Origin: Planctomycetota bacterium
GTDB lineage: Bacteria > Planctomycetota > UBA1135 > GCA-002686595
Direction: 5' to 3'
NCBI GenBank assembly: GCA_016712565.1
Contig: JADJQU010000013.1
Location: forward strand, 1-64,000
DNA: 64,000 bases
Numbering within the stretch: position 1 is the first letter of the stretch; each line of letters starts with the position of its first letter. Positions 36,782-46,800 of the stretch are shown piece after piece. A program made the translations under genes and the position numbers. The notes beneath the pieces are model-generated. The model was not told the origin of the DNA, searched no databases, and worked only from the letters and a program-made list of their open reading frames with translations.

Positions 36782-37048
36782 GGACGGGGGCCTGGGCGCC
36801 TCGCAGACCCGCGCAGCGAGCGGGGCGGGCGCGACGCCGGTCGGGCCACAGTCTCACCTCCCGGGACACCGCCCACAAGGTCCGCGGCCCCGCGGCCCGG
36901 GCCTGGGAGCACGCCCCAGAACCTCTCGGGCCCCGTGGCCGCGCCGTGGCTCGCGCCCGCTTCGATGCGTCTCCTCTGAGTGTCGACCCAGGCGAATGCG
37001 CGCGGCCCGGGGACACCCGCGGGGCCCCACAGGTTCCGGGACACGTTC

Positions 37049-38560
37049 CTAGCCGTCGCCGTCCTTCAGGCCGGTCAAGTCGATGAGCTCGGAGTAGGAC
37101 CCGTCGGGGTCCAGCTCCTTGGCGAGCTTCCGCAGGCGCTTCTGCTCGGCCTCGTCCTTCACATGCCAGGCCATGTCCCAGTAGTACTCGCCCGTCAGGG
37201 GATCCATGGCGATGGCCTTCTTCCACATGGCCAGGGCCTCGTCCTTCTTGTTGTCGCGGGCGAGCAAACCGGCGTAGCGGTGGAAGGTCATCGGATTGGT
37301 GGAGCCGCCTTCGATGGCCTCCTTGAAGAGGCGCTTCGCCTTGATGCTGCGGCCGGTGTTCATGGCCGATTTGGCCGCCTCCTCCTTGCCGCGCGGAGTG
37401 ACCAGCGTGAGCTTCTCCTTGACGTAGGCGTGCCACTCCTCCTCGAGCTTCTTGAGCGCCTCGCCGTCCTTGATGTCGAGGTAGCGCTTGAACGCGGAGA
37501 AGACCTCCGCGGGCTCCACGTCCTTGAGGTTCTGGCCGTTGACCTCGCGCTTGACGTCCTTCGCCGAAACCAGGCCCACGATGAACTTCTGGAACTTGGG
37601 GGCATAGCGCTTGTCGTTCATCAGGAAGTGCGCCAGGGTCCAGCCCCAGGTGTAGTGCTCGTACATGCGCCCGGTGCTGACGAGCTTCTCCAGGCTCATC
37701 ATCGTCCCCCCGGCGATGTCGTCCTGCACCTCCACCAGACGCCCCTCCAGGATCAGGCCGGTGGTGAGCTTCTTCTTGACCGGGTCCCAGTGGCTCGCGC
37801 CGTAGTACTCCGCCAGGGACTCGCCCGGGAAGTGGGGCATGGAGAATTCCATGTCCATCAGCTTCTGCAGGTAGTGGTTGGTCTCGTGGAACATGACCTC
37901 CTCGGTGAAGGCCACGTCCAGGCGCTCGTGGAAGAAGTTGAGCTCCAGCGGCGGGATGAAGCGGAAATAACCCAGCACGCCGCCTCCGGCGCCCCCGATC
38001 TGGATCATGTCGTCGTAGTTCGAGTAGAGGCAGACCTTGAGCTTGCCCAGGCCCTTGGGCGGCGCGATCTTCCAGTCCCTGAGGAACTGGGCGAAGTAGG
38101 CCTCCATCAGCTCGCGGTAGTTCTCGAACACCTCCGGCATCAGCGTGTGTTCGAACTCGAAGTTCTTCGAGCTGACCTTGTGGCGGTTGCGCCACTGGGA
38201 GTGCTCCTTGAACAGCTGCAGGTCCGCGAGGCGCTTGTCCATGCGCTTCTTGAGCTCGGCGTCGCGGGACTTCGGCGTCATCCAGCGGCCCTCGAATCGC
38301 ACCATGCCCTTGGCGGCCTGGAGCTTCTCCTCCTCGCTGACCGCGGGGGCGAGCGCCTCGCCGTCGATCATCAGGTCGCCGATCAAGGCCTCGGCCACGA
38401 AAACCTCGCCGTTCTCGAAGGCCACGCGGACGCCGCCCTCGGCGCGCGTGATCTTCTTGCCATCGACGACGCGCCCGTCCTTCGTGACCAGGAAATCGGC
38501 CGTCGCCGTGGCGGCGAACAGCACGAGAAGCACCGTGCTCGCGAACGCGTGTCGCATCAT
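37049..38560 (-). CDS. DUF1570-like secreted metallopeptidase with TPR-like tail
   Basis: 503 residues from ATG 38560 (MMRHAFAS), with a signal peptide ending ATATA. The middle holds VMFHETNHYLQKLMD, an HExxH zinc motif, with the downstream ESLAEYYG that supplies the third ligand region in this family. Both features are intact. The C-terminal 100 residues (AKRLFKEAIEGGSTNPMTFH, then DEALAMWKKAIAMDP) are TPR-like. It is probably a periplasmic or surface peptidase with an unknown substrate. It lies 26 bp after a related gene (38587-40296), probably in one operon. Confidence 0.75.
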   Translation of the reverse strand: MMRHAFASTVLLVLFAATATADFLVTKDGRVVDGKKITRAEGGVRVAFENGEVFVAEALIGDLMIDGEALAPAVSEEEKLQAAKGMVRFEGRWMTPKSRDAELKKRMDKRLADLQLFKEHSQWRNRHKVSSKNFEFEHTLMPEVFENYRELMEAYFAQFLRDWKIAPPKGLGKLKVCLYSNYDDMIQIGGAGGGVLGYFRFIPPLELNFFHERLDVAFTEEVMFHETNHYLQKLMDMEFSMPHFPGESLAEYYGASHWDPVKKKLTTGLILEGRLVEVQDDIAGGTMMSLEKLVSTGRMYEHYTWGWTLAHFLMNDKRYAPKFQKFIVGLVSAKDVKREVNGQNLKDVEPAEVFSAFKRYLDIKDGEALKKLEEEWHAYVKEKLTLVTPRGKEEAAKSAMNTGRSIKAKRLFKEAIEGGSTNPMTFHRYAGLLARDNKKDEALAMWKKAIAMDPLTGEYYWDMAWHVKDEAEQKRLRKLAKELDPDGSYSELIDLTGLKDGDG

Positions 38561-38586
38561 GGTCGTTCTCCCGAGCGGGGCGCGGA

Positions 38587-40296
38587 TCAGAGGACAGCCT
38601 TCAAGTACGTGGCCTGGAACGCCTCCCAGTCCTTCTCCGTCCAGCTGCGGAAGGTCTTCTCGAAGGTCGTGTCCAGGAGTTGCTTCTCGCGCTGCTTCCA
38701 GCGCTGGGCATCCGCCTTGTACTGCTCCTCCTCTTCCTTCTCCGTCTTGGGAGCGCCGTCGGGCTTCTTGCCCGCGGCCTCGTCGGCGGCCTTGAGCTCG
38801 TTCACCGTCGACTTCAGGTTCTTGAGGTAGTCGCGCAGGATGTCGCGGGTCTTGGGGTTCTTCGAGGCCGGCCCGGTGACGAAGAAGCGCACCAGTCCGC
38901 CCGCTTCCTTGGCCGGCCCGCCCCAGGTGGACATCGCCTTGCCGAAGAAGTCCTCGATGCCCATGCGAATCAAGGTCTGGATCGGCGTGGCGTTCCCCTC
39001 GCGCAAGAGCTCGCGAATGCCGTCGCGCTCCCAGTCGTCGGTGCGGAACTCGACCTTCTTGCCCTTGGCGCGGGCGGTGCCGATCACCTGCCCCAGCCCC
39101 TCGCGCAGCCAGTACGGCATGGCTCGCGACAGGTCGCGGTCGCGCTCGGAGAACCACAGGGTCAAGAGCTGGCGGTTGATGCGCTCCACCGCCCAGCCGG
39201 TGACGAAGCCGTTGTTGTCCTGGGAGATCACGATCTCGATCTGGCGCCGCTGATCCAGCCCTGCCGGCTGCAAGGAATTCTCCTCGTCGCGGTCCTTGCA
39301 GATGCGCAGGATCGGCGCGCGCACGTACTCGGTGGGGCCCACGAACGGGAAGGCCTCGTCGAGCCAGTCGAAGATCACCCCGCAGTGCTCGGCGACGCGC
39401 CTGGCGTACTTCTCGTCGGTGTGGTTGAGCACCAGGAAACGGCCCACCTGCAGCACCTGCCATCCGTCGGGGACCGAAGTCTTGGCCTTGGCGTGCAGCG
39501 ACTGCTCCAGCGTGATTCGCCGCTCCTTGCGCTGCTCCGGAGTCTGCTTGTCGTAGTCGTCGAGCTGGATCTTGCGCTCACCCGTGTCCGCGGTGGGCAG
39601 GCCGGACCCCGTGCGCGCGATCAGCTTGAAGGACTTGAGCGTGTCGTAGACCGTGTCCTTGAGCTTGGGATAGGCCGACTCGAGCACCTCCCAGTGGAAC
39701 GCGAAGTCCACCTCGGGGGTGTGATAGACCCAGCAGATGATGCGCTTGGGCCCGTCGCGGGTCAGCTTCTCGACCTTGATCTCGTACTGGGTGACCGGCA
39801 GATCCTCGAGCTTGGCTTCCTTCTCGTCGGAGACGAACCACCCGCCTCCGGAGTAGGTCCGCTTCATGTAGTCGAGGTAGTCCTTGTAGGGGTTCGAGAT
39901 CAGGATGACGTAGCGGTCGTCACCTTTCTCGTCCTTCTGCTTCCTGATCTTGGCTTCCTCGCGCACCTTCTCGGTCACGAAGGCGATCACCGTGGCCTGG
40001 GGCTTGTGCTCGTTCGTCCAGCCGTCCGTCGGATCGGTGTAGAAGTAGGGCTTGTCGGACAGGTACTTGGCCACCTGCCATTGCTCCTCCAACTTGAGCG
40101 GGATGCGGGTCCACTCCTTGGGCGCCTTGAAGCGGAAGCCGTAGCGGGTGTCCTCGCAGACGCCCTTGTCCGACTTGGCCTGGGGAGCCGCCACCGGCTC
40201 GACCGCAATTGAGAGCGCCAGAGCCGGGGGCACGGCCGGGCCCAACCACAGGGCAAAACCCACGGTCACTGCGAGAAACGAGGAGGCGAGGCGCAT
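38587..40296 (-). CDS. DUF1570-like paralogue lacking the HExxH motif
   Basis: 569 residues from ATG 40296 with a signal peptide (AVTVGFALWLGPAVPPALA). The C-terminal half follows the same peptidase scaffold as its neighbour: WQVLQVGRFLVLNHTDEKYA, then IFDWLDEAFPFVG, then MPYWLREGLGQVIG in place of the usual P.WL.EGLAE. Where HExxH should lie it reads VERINRQLLTLWFSE, so the zinc ligands are missing. It is probably a non-catalytic partner or substrate-binding version. The N-terminal half (YGFRFKAPKEWTRIP, then YHTPEVDFAFHWEVLES) resembles a PsbP-like beta-domain. Confidence 0.7.
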   Translation of the reverse strand: MRLASSFLAVTVGFALWLGPAVPPALALSIAVEPVAAPQAKSDKGVCEDTRYGFRFKAPKEWTRIPLKLEEQWQVAKYLSDKPYFYTDPTDGWTNEHKPQATVIAFVTEKVREEAKIRKQKDEKGDDRYVILISNPYKDYLDYMKRTYSGGGWFVSDEKEAKLEDLPVTQYEIKVEKLTRDGPKRIICWVYHTPEVDFAFHWEVLESAYPKLKDTVYDTLKSFKLIARTGSGLPTADTGERKIQLDDYDKQTPEQRKERRITLEQSLHAKAKTSVPDGWQVLQVGRFLVLNHTDEKYARRVAEHCGVIFDWLDEAFPFVGPTEYVRAPILRICKDRDEENSLQPAGLDQRRQIEIVISQDNNGFVTGWAVERINRQLLTLWFSERDRDLSRAMPYWLREGLGQVIGTARAKGKKVEFRTDDWERDGIRELLREGNATPIQTLIRMGIEDFFGKAMSTWGGPAKEAGGLVRFFVTGPASKNPKTRDILRDYLKNLKSTVNELKAADEAAGKKPDGAPKTEKEEEEQYKADAQRWKQREKQLLDTTFEKTFRSWTEKDWEAFQATYLKAVL

Positions 40297-40621
40297 CGGA
40301 GGACTCCTGTGCGACGTCCGCCGAAGACTCGCCCCCTGCGAGTCGGCGCGCGTCGGATGGGGAAGAGCGGAACGGCGCCGGAGCCCTTGGACTTGGTTCC
40401 GGGCTGCGCCGAGGGCCTGGGGAGGCAAGCCTTCGACGCCGCAAACATCCTACTCCTTCCCGCGGGGGTGATTCACGGCGGGGCCCGACCGGTCGGGCCG
40501 GGCTCCGAGGGGCCCCGCCGCGGCCCGGCTCTGTAATGCCCCTGCAAGGCGGGCCCCCGGGCGAGCGGGCCCCCGCCCCGGTCCCCCCCCCCCGCGGGCG
40601 CTGCCGGCCCCGGGGGGCCCG
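40297..40621 (-). other. Intergenic, GC-rich
   Basis: 325 bp between the kinase stop and the DUF1570-like start. Two copies of GCGGGCCCCCG lie at about 40550-40580 next to poly-C/G stretches. This could act as a transcription end for the kinase unit, but no T-run terminator is visible. No gene was found. Confidence 0.4.
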
Positions 40622-43099
40622 TCAGCGCTCGCGCCACAGGCGCGCCCCGGCGTCGTGGCCGTTGATCCCGTAGGCGTCGGCGATCGTGCGACGGAACTTC
40701 GGAAGCCACTGGTGATCCGCGGGCAGGAGCCCGGCGAGGAACTCGTACTCCGCCAGCAGAATCGGCTCGGCCTCGCTCCAACGCTTCAGGCCGGCCAGGC
40801 AGGCCCCGTGGTTGAAGCGCAGAGCAGCGCCGTTGGGGTCGGCGGGGTCCATCAGGGTGCGCGACAGCTCCGCCGCCCGCCGCAGGTGGGGCAGGGCTTC
40901 CGCAAGACGTCCCTTGCTGTAGAGCGTCATGCCCAGGTTGCCGACCATGGCCGCGTGGTTCTCGTCCGCGGGCGCGCCGCGCGCGTCGGCGGCGGCCACC
41001 AAGGCCGCCATGGTTTCCACCGGGACGGGCTTGCCGCGTCGGAACAGGAGCTCGCAGTGGTTGTTGAGCACGGTCAGGGTGCGATCGTCGTTCGGTCCGT
41101 AGAGCGCGCGCACCGACTCGATCAGCTCCGGGTAGAGCGCCTCGGCCTCGTCGAGTCGTCCGGCGAGTTGCAGGGCGCTGACGTAGGTGTGGAGAGCCGC
41201 CAGCGTGTCCTGGCCCTCGGGGCCCCACAGCTCGCGGCCGGCCTCCAGGGCACGCTTCGCCGCGGGGAGCGCCTGCTCGTGCTGATCGAGCCCGGAGGCT
41301 GCGTCGGCGAACCACAGGTCCGCGTGGGCGGCCACGGAAGCCAGGCCCTGCTCGCGCGCGAGCCTGCCGGCCAGCAGGGCCTCCCCCTTCAATTCCGCGT
41401 GGCGGCCCTTGCGCGCGAGGAACTCGCAGAACTCCCGCAGCACGGCGAGGCGCACGACGGGATCCCCGAGGACCTCGGCCTCGCGCACCGCGGCGCGCAG
41501 CAGTTCCTCGCCGCGGGCCGCCTGGCCGTCCTCCACCAGGGCGTCCCCGAGGGCCGCCTCCAGCGCCAGCTTGCGGCCACGCCAGTCGATGCCCGGCGTG
41601 CGGCTGGCGGCGTCGAAGAGTTCGAGCGCGCGCTCCAGCTCCTGGCGCGCCTTGCGCGGTTCGTGCAGGCGGCCGTACATGCGACCCCGCAGCTCGCGCA
41701 CGCTGAACTCGACCACGGGCTCCGCCACGAGGGCCTGGTCGAAGCGCGCGCTGTCGAGCAGTTCGTGGACCCTGAGGTCCTTGCTTCCGGCGGTCTCGTC
41801 CACGCCTTCGAACAGTCCGGTCAGGACGCGCGTGATGCCCGCCGTGACCTCGAAGCCGCGGCGTGCCGCGCGCTCGCCCGCGCGCGCCTGTTCCGCCCCG
41901 CGCCACAATCCGAAAGCGCCGGCTCCGACGCCGGCCGCGAGGGCCAGTCCGATCCCGGCGGCGACGCGATTGCGGCGCAGGAACTTGCGCAGTCGGTAGG
42001 CGGCGCCCGGCGGGCCGGCCCGCAGCGGGCGGTGCTCGCAGTAGCGCCCGAGGTCGTCGCGCAGGGCCTCCACCGTGGGATAGCGGCGCTCGGGTTGCTT
42101 CTCCAGGCAGTGGAGCAGGATCCACTCCAGCTCGCGCGGCAGTCCGGGTCTCGCCTGCGTGGGCGCCAAGGGCTCGCGCTCCAGCACCGCCTGTGTGATC
42201 GCCGAGAGACCCGCGCCGCTGAAGTCCAGGGGCGGCCGCTCGCAGATCAGGTGGTAGAGAATCACGCCCAGGGCGTAGACATCGCTGGCAGTGCCGACTT
42301 GGTCCGCGCGGCCGGAAATCTGCTCGGGCGCCATGTACTGCAGGGTGCCCACGAGGTCCCCCGTGCCGGTGCGCTCGAGGCTCGGCGGTCCCTCGGACTC
42401 CAGCGCCTTGGCGACGCCGAAGTCGATCAGCTTGAGCCTGCCGTCGGCGCCCACGAGCACGTTGCCAGGCTTGAGGTCCCTGTGCAGCACGCCCCGCCGA
42501 TGTCCGTGCTCGACCGCCGCGCACAAAACGTCGAAGAGCTCCAGGCGCGCCTCCAGGGCGAGCCCCTCCCCGCGGGCGTGGCTGAGCAGGTCCCGGGCGC
42601 CCTCCACCAGCTCCATGGCGAGCCAGGCGATTTCCACGCCGGAGCGCTCCTCGCTCCCGGCCTCGTGGAACGTGGCGATCGAAGGATGGTTCAGGCGCGC
42701 GAGCACCGCCACCTCGTGCTGAAAGCGCCAGCGAGCCCGCGGCGAACCAGGGCTTCGAGGCACGAGCTTGAGGGCCACCCGCCGCTCGGGATCCGTCTGA
42801 CGCGCTTCCCACACCGAGCCCATGCCGCCGCTGGCCAGGAAGCGCACCAATTCGAAGCGGCCGAAGCGCGTGCCCGGCGCCTGCGCCGCGAGGGCCGGGA
42901 TCGAACCGGCCGGCGCCTCGAATGCCTGGGGCTCGCGCTCCAGGAAACGCGACGCTTCGGCGTCGTGGGCCAGAAGTCGCCGCAACTCGCGCGCCAGTCC
43001 GGCGTCGGTGGATTCCAATTCGGAGAGCCGTGTTTCCCGCCGCGCCTGCGAGAGCGAGAGCAGCGACTCGAACTCCTCGCGCACGCATTGCCAGCTCAC
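40622..43099 (-). CDS. Transmembrane Ser/Thr protein kinase with C-terminal TPR-like region
   Basis: 825 residues. The kinase domain spans about 78-340: FLASGGMGSVWEA (P-loop), VALKLV (catalytic Lys), HRDLKPGNVL (catalytic loop), IDFGVAKAL (Mg-binding DFG) and GTLQYMAPEQISG (activation end). A TM helix at about 378-399 (AAGIGLALAAGVGAGAFGLW) separates it from about 425 residues of helical TPR-like repeats, presumably outside. It overlaps the sigma factor gene by four bases. This sigma/kinase pairing is a known arrangement in Planctomycetota and Acidobacteriota, where the kinase is thought to control a sigma of the same unit. Confidence 0.9.
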   Translation of the reverse strand: MSWQCVREEFESLLSLSQARRETRLSELESTDAGLARELRRLLAHDAEASRFLEREPQAFEAPAGSIPALAAQAPGTRFGRFELVRFLASGGMGSVWEARQTDPERRVALKLVPRSPGSPRARWRFQHEVAVLARLNHPSIATFHEAGSEERSGVEIAWLAMELVEGARDLLSHARGEGLALEARLELFDVLCAAVEHGHRRGVLHRDLKPGNVLVGADGRLKLIDFGVAKALESEGPPSLERTGTGDLVGTLQYMAPEQISGRADQVGTASDVYALGVILYHLICERPPLDFSGAGLSAITQAVLEREPLAPTQARPGLPRELEWILLHCLEKQPERRYPTVEALRDDLGRYCEHRPLRAGPPGAAYRLRKFLRRNRVAAGIGLALAAGVGAGAFGLWRGAEQARAGERAARRGFEVTAGITRVLTGLFEGVDETAGSKDLRVHELLDSARFDQALVAEPVVEFSVRELRGRMYGRLHEPRKARQELERALELFDAASRTPGIDWRGRKLALEAALGDALVEDGQAARGEELLRAAVREAEVLGDPVVRLAVLREFCEFLARKGRHAELKGEALLAGRLAREQGLASVAAHADLWFADAASGLDQHEQALPAAKRALEAGRELWGPEGQDTLAALHTYVSALQLAGRLDEAEALYPELIESVRALYGPNDDRTLTVLNNHCELLFRRGKPVPVETMAALVAAADARGAPADENHAAMVGNLGMTLYSKGRLAEALPHLRRAAELSRTLMDPADPNGAALRFNHGACLAGLKRWSEAEPILLAEYEFLAGLLPADHQWLPKFRRTIADAYGINGHDAGARLWRER

Positions 43100-43668
43100 G
43101 GTTCCAGGCCTTCCTTCAACAGGCTGCGCAGCTTGGCCCTCGCGAAGCGCCAGCCGCGCTCGATGGTCGATTCCGAACAGCCCTCCACGGCCGCGATTTC
43201 CGCGTGGGTCATGCCGCTGAAGAAGCGCATCTCGACCCAGCGCGCCAGGTCGGCGTCCTCCCGCTCCAACTGCGAGAGGGCCAGATCGAGGTCCAGGAGC
43301 TCGACTTCGCCGCCCTCCAGGAAGGCGATCGAATCGTCGAGCACGCAGCGCTCGCGCTCTCCACCGCGTTTTTGGGCGCGCCCGGCGCGCACGTGGTCCA
43401 CGAGCACGGTGCGCATGGCCTTGGCGGCGACGCCGAAGAAGTGCCGGCGGCTTTCGAACTGCTGCTCCCCCAGTGCCAGCTTGAGCCAGGCCTCGTGCAC
43501 CAGGGCGGTGGGCTGCAGAGTTCGGCCGCGCAGACCCCGGAGCTCGCGCTCGGCGATGGAGCGCAGCTCGGCGTAGACCAGTTCCGCGAGCCGGCCGCGC
43601 ACCGAAGCGTCGCCGTCGAAGAGCCCGCGCAACAGCCGAGTCATTTCCTCCGACGGTCCTGTCGACAT
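43096..43668 (-). CDS. ECF-type RNA polymerase sigma factor (TIGR02999 family)
   Basis: 190 residues from ATG 43668. LRGRTLQPTALVHEAWLKLA is the hallmark of the TIGR02999 group, replacing the canonical region 2 core. The HFFGVAAKAMRTVLVDHVRA segment is region 2.4-like. MTHAEIAAVEGCSESTIERG, then WRFARAKLRSLL, is the region 4 helix-turn-helix. The stop overlaps the kinase start (ATGA), so the two are translated together. Regulation is probably by the kinase, not by a classic anti-sigma, since none is adjacent. Targets unknown. Confidence 0.9.
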   Translation of the reverse strand: MSTGPSEEMTRLLRGLFDGDASVRGRLAELVYAELRSIAERELRGLRGRTLQPTALVHEAWLKLALGEQQFESRRHFFGVAAKAMRTVLVDHVRAGRAQKRGGERERCVLDDSIAFLEGGEVELLDLDLALSQLEREDADLARWVEMRFFSGMTHAEIAAVEGCSESTIERGWRFARAKLRSLLKEGLEP

Positions 43669-43813
43669 GCTGGCCCCCGAATCCTCCCCTGGGCCGGCCG
43701 CGAATTCTAACGGCGGCCGCAAGGAAGGGGCGGCCGCGCGTCCGGGGGGAATCCCCGGGCGCGCGGCCAGGACGGCGAAGGGTGCGAGGGAGTTCATCGC
43801 GCCCGACCCCGGC

Positions 43814-46800
43814 TCACTGACACATCACGAAGGTCATCGCGTTCGAGAGCGAGGTGTTGTCCGGCGCCGGGAAGCCCGGATCCCGCCCCCACCACTGGGC
43901 CCACACCGGCGTGCCCGCCAGGAGCAGGTTCGCGGCCGGCGTGCCGCCCAGGGTCCCGTGGGCGAAGGCCAGGAAGTCGATCGACAGGACGCCGCTGCAA
44001 TCATTGACCGGGGCCGAGCTGCCGCCCGAGGTCCCACCGGGCGTGCGCCGGATGGGCGAGGAGAGGCACAGGGTCCCGCCCTGGAACGGCGTGCCGGCCG
44101 AGCCCGCGCTGCTGTAGAGCAGCAGTCCCGGCTTGTTGTTGCGCAGGTTGGTGCACTGGATCGTGAATCCCGACGTGTCCGTGACGCGCGGGGTCCCGAG
44201 CCACTGGATCGCCGGCGTGCAGCCGAGGGAGTTCACCTTGCCCGTGCAGTAGGTGTACGGCGGAACCACGATGACGTACGGACCTGCATTGAGCGTCCCG
44301 CCCAGGTTCCCGGCGCGGTCCTCGGCCCGCACGTGCACCCACCAACTGCCCTGGGTCAGCTGGGTCGAGAAGCCCGGTTGCGCCTGGAAGTGCGAGGACG
44401 CATCGGGGATCGCGATCGGCTGGTTGTCGAGGATCACGCGGTACCCGGCGATCCCCGAATGCTGGTCCACGGCAGCCCCCCAATCGAACGTGAATCCACC
44501 GTCGCAGTCGGTCTGGTGCGGAACGTGGGTCGACGACGAAGGACTCCCGGGCAACCCCGGCGCCAGGGTGTCGATCCGGTACGGCCCGCGGCTCTTGACC
44601 GCACCCCAGTTGCCGCACTTGTCCACGGCGCGGATATTGAAGTAGTAGCCGGTGTCCGTGGTGCCGAGCACCGTGCCGTAGTCGGACCAGGGCCCCAGGT
44701 TCTTCGTCTCCGGCGGCAGTTCCGGGGCGCCTTCCGAGATCGTCACCCCGTATCCGTCGAGACCGGAGAGGTTGTCCGTGGCCGGCGTCCAGGCCAGGCC
44801 CAGGTGCCCGTCGTTGGACCACTCCCCCATCTGGTGGGTCGTGGACTCCAGTTGCGACACCTGGGAGGGTTCCGTGCCGTCGACGGTCACGTTCACCTGT
44901 CGGGTTTGTCCGGTGCTGTGGTCGCAGCGCAGGTTCACCGCGAAGGTCTTGACGCCCTCGGTGCCCCACTGCATGGACCAGCCGGCGGTGCGCTGCGTGT
45001 CGTGCAGGATGTCGCCCAGCACGACGCCCAGGCCGCCGGTCTCGTTGCCCATCAGGTTCGTGACCGCGCCGTCGAGCAGCGTGGTCGTCGACTCCCACAG
45101 GTAAACCAGCGGATCGATCGTCGCCGTGACGCTGACCGCCGAGGCCACGCAGCCCGGATTGGAGACCTCCGCGTCCACGTTCACGTGCTCGAAGGGCTTG
45201 ACCGTTTCGTCGTCGGCGCTGACCGTGAGCGTGAGCCCGGGCGTCGGATCCCCGTAGATCACCGAAATCGTCACCGAGGCGTGCACGGTGTCGTTGCTGG
45301 GCACGTCCTCGGGGAACGACTTCCAGCGCCAGGTGCCCGGCGCGGGATCCTCGATGATGCGCAGCTCGGTGTTGTTGACGTTGCTCTGGTGCGCCGTGTA
45401 CTCGCCCGTGTTCCCGGCCGAGGTGTCCACCGGGGGCCGGTCCAGGTAGAGGTCGTAGTCGTCGATCAGCGCCGCCGAGGCCCCGGAGGAGGCCATGGGC
45501 TCCACGTAGTGGAAGGCGAGGATCAAGCGCTTCGCGCCGGGCAGCACCTCGAACTCGCCCCACTGGTAGCCGGAGTCGTCCTGGTCGAAGCCCCAGTTGG
45601 TCCACTGGAGCTGGTCGGTGTTCCAGTGGGCGCGGTAGGCGTCCACGCGGCCGGCGCCGTAGACATTCAGGTGGTCGGTGCCCACCGTCGACGGCGACGT
45701 GTGGATCTCGTCGGCCTTGGTGCTGGCGGTGGCCATCAAGAGCGACGCGAGGCGGGCCGGCTTGTAGCGCATGCTTGGATAGTGCTCGAGAATCTGGGCC
45801 GCCACGCCCGTGACGTGGGGGGCCGCCATGCTCGTGCCGCTCTTCTGCGTGTAACCGTTGAGCGTCGCGGCGTTGACCGACTGGATGCCCACGCCGGGCG
45901 CGTTCAAGTTGGGCTTCCAGCGCATGTCGCCGGTGGGCCCGCGGCTCGAGCTCTGGGCAAACTCGCCGGGCAGCCCCTGCACGGGATCGACGAAGGACGT
46001 CACGCTGCCGACCGTAATCGCGTTCTTGGCGCTCCCGCCCGAGCCGATCGTGCTCGCCGCCGTGCCGTAGTTGCCCGCGGAGAACACGTAGGCCTGCCCG
46101 TAGGTGTAGACCTCGTCGTCGATGGAACGCGGCGTCAGCTCGGTCCCGAAGTAGAGGCCCTCCCCGCCCCAGGAGTTGTTCACCACCTGGGGCATCGGCG
46201 TGAGGTTGCCGAAGGAGTCCAAGTAGGGCGTGTGAAGGAACGCCAGGGGGCCGGAGAGGGCCGTGTTGGCGACGCACTTGTTGTTGGCTCCGGGGGCCAG
46301 CCACTTGGCGTTGAAGAAGCGGCCGCCGAACCCCCAGCCGAGTCCCGGGGCCACGCCGGCGAAGGAGGCGTTCACGGAACCGTCGCCGAGGATCGTCCCG
46401 GCCACGTGGCTGCCGTGACCACAGACGTCGGACCAGGCCGACGGATTGGGCTGGGTGAAGTCCACGCCGACGCCGTAGATGTGGGCCAGCCCCAGGTGCT
46501 GGTTCTGCAGACCGGTGTCGATCTGTCCGACGACCACGCCGCCCGGGGTGCCGCCGTCGTAGTAGACGCGCGTGGCGTCGGCGTGGATCAGGGGCATGGA
46601 CTCGTCGTGATGGCTGGTTTCCTCGGGAATCCCCTCCACGAACAGGACGAAGTCCTGCTGAAGCACCTGGGCGAGCACAGCGGGCAGGACCCGCGCCCGG
46701 AACGCGTTGAGCCGCGGAACGAACTCGCCCACCTCAGCGCCGAGACGCTCGAGGGCGCGCTGCTGCCAGCCGCCCGAGACCCAGCGCCGCGCCGGGGCGT

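Noticed and set aside
40473..43576. Long ORFs on both strands over the kinase and sigma genes
   Set aside because: Shadows. Only the 825-aa and 190-aa minus frames carry kinase and sigma motifs.
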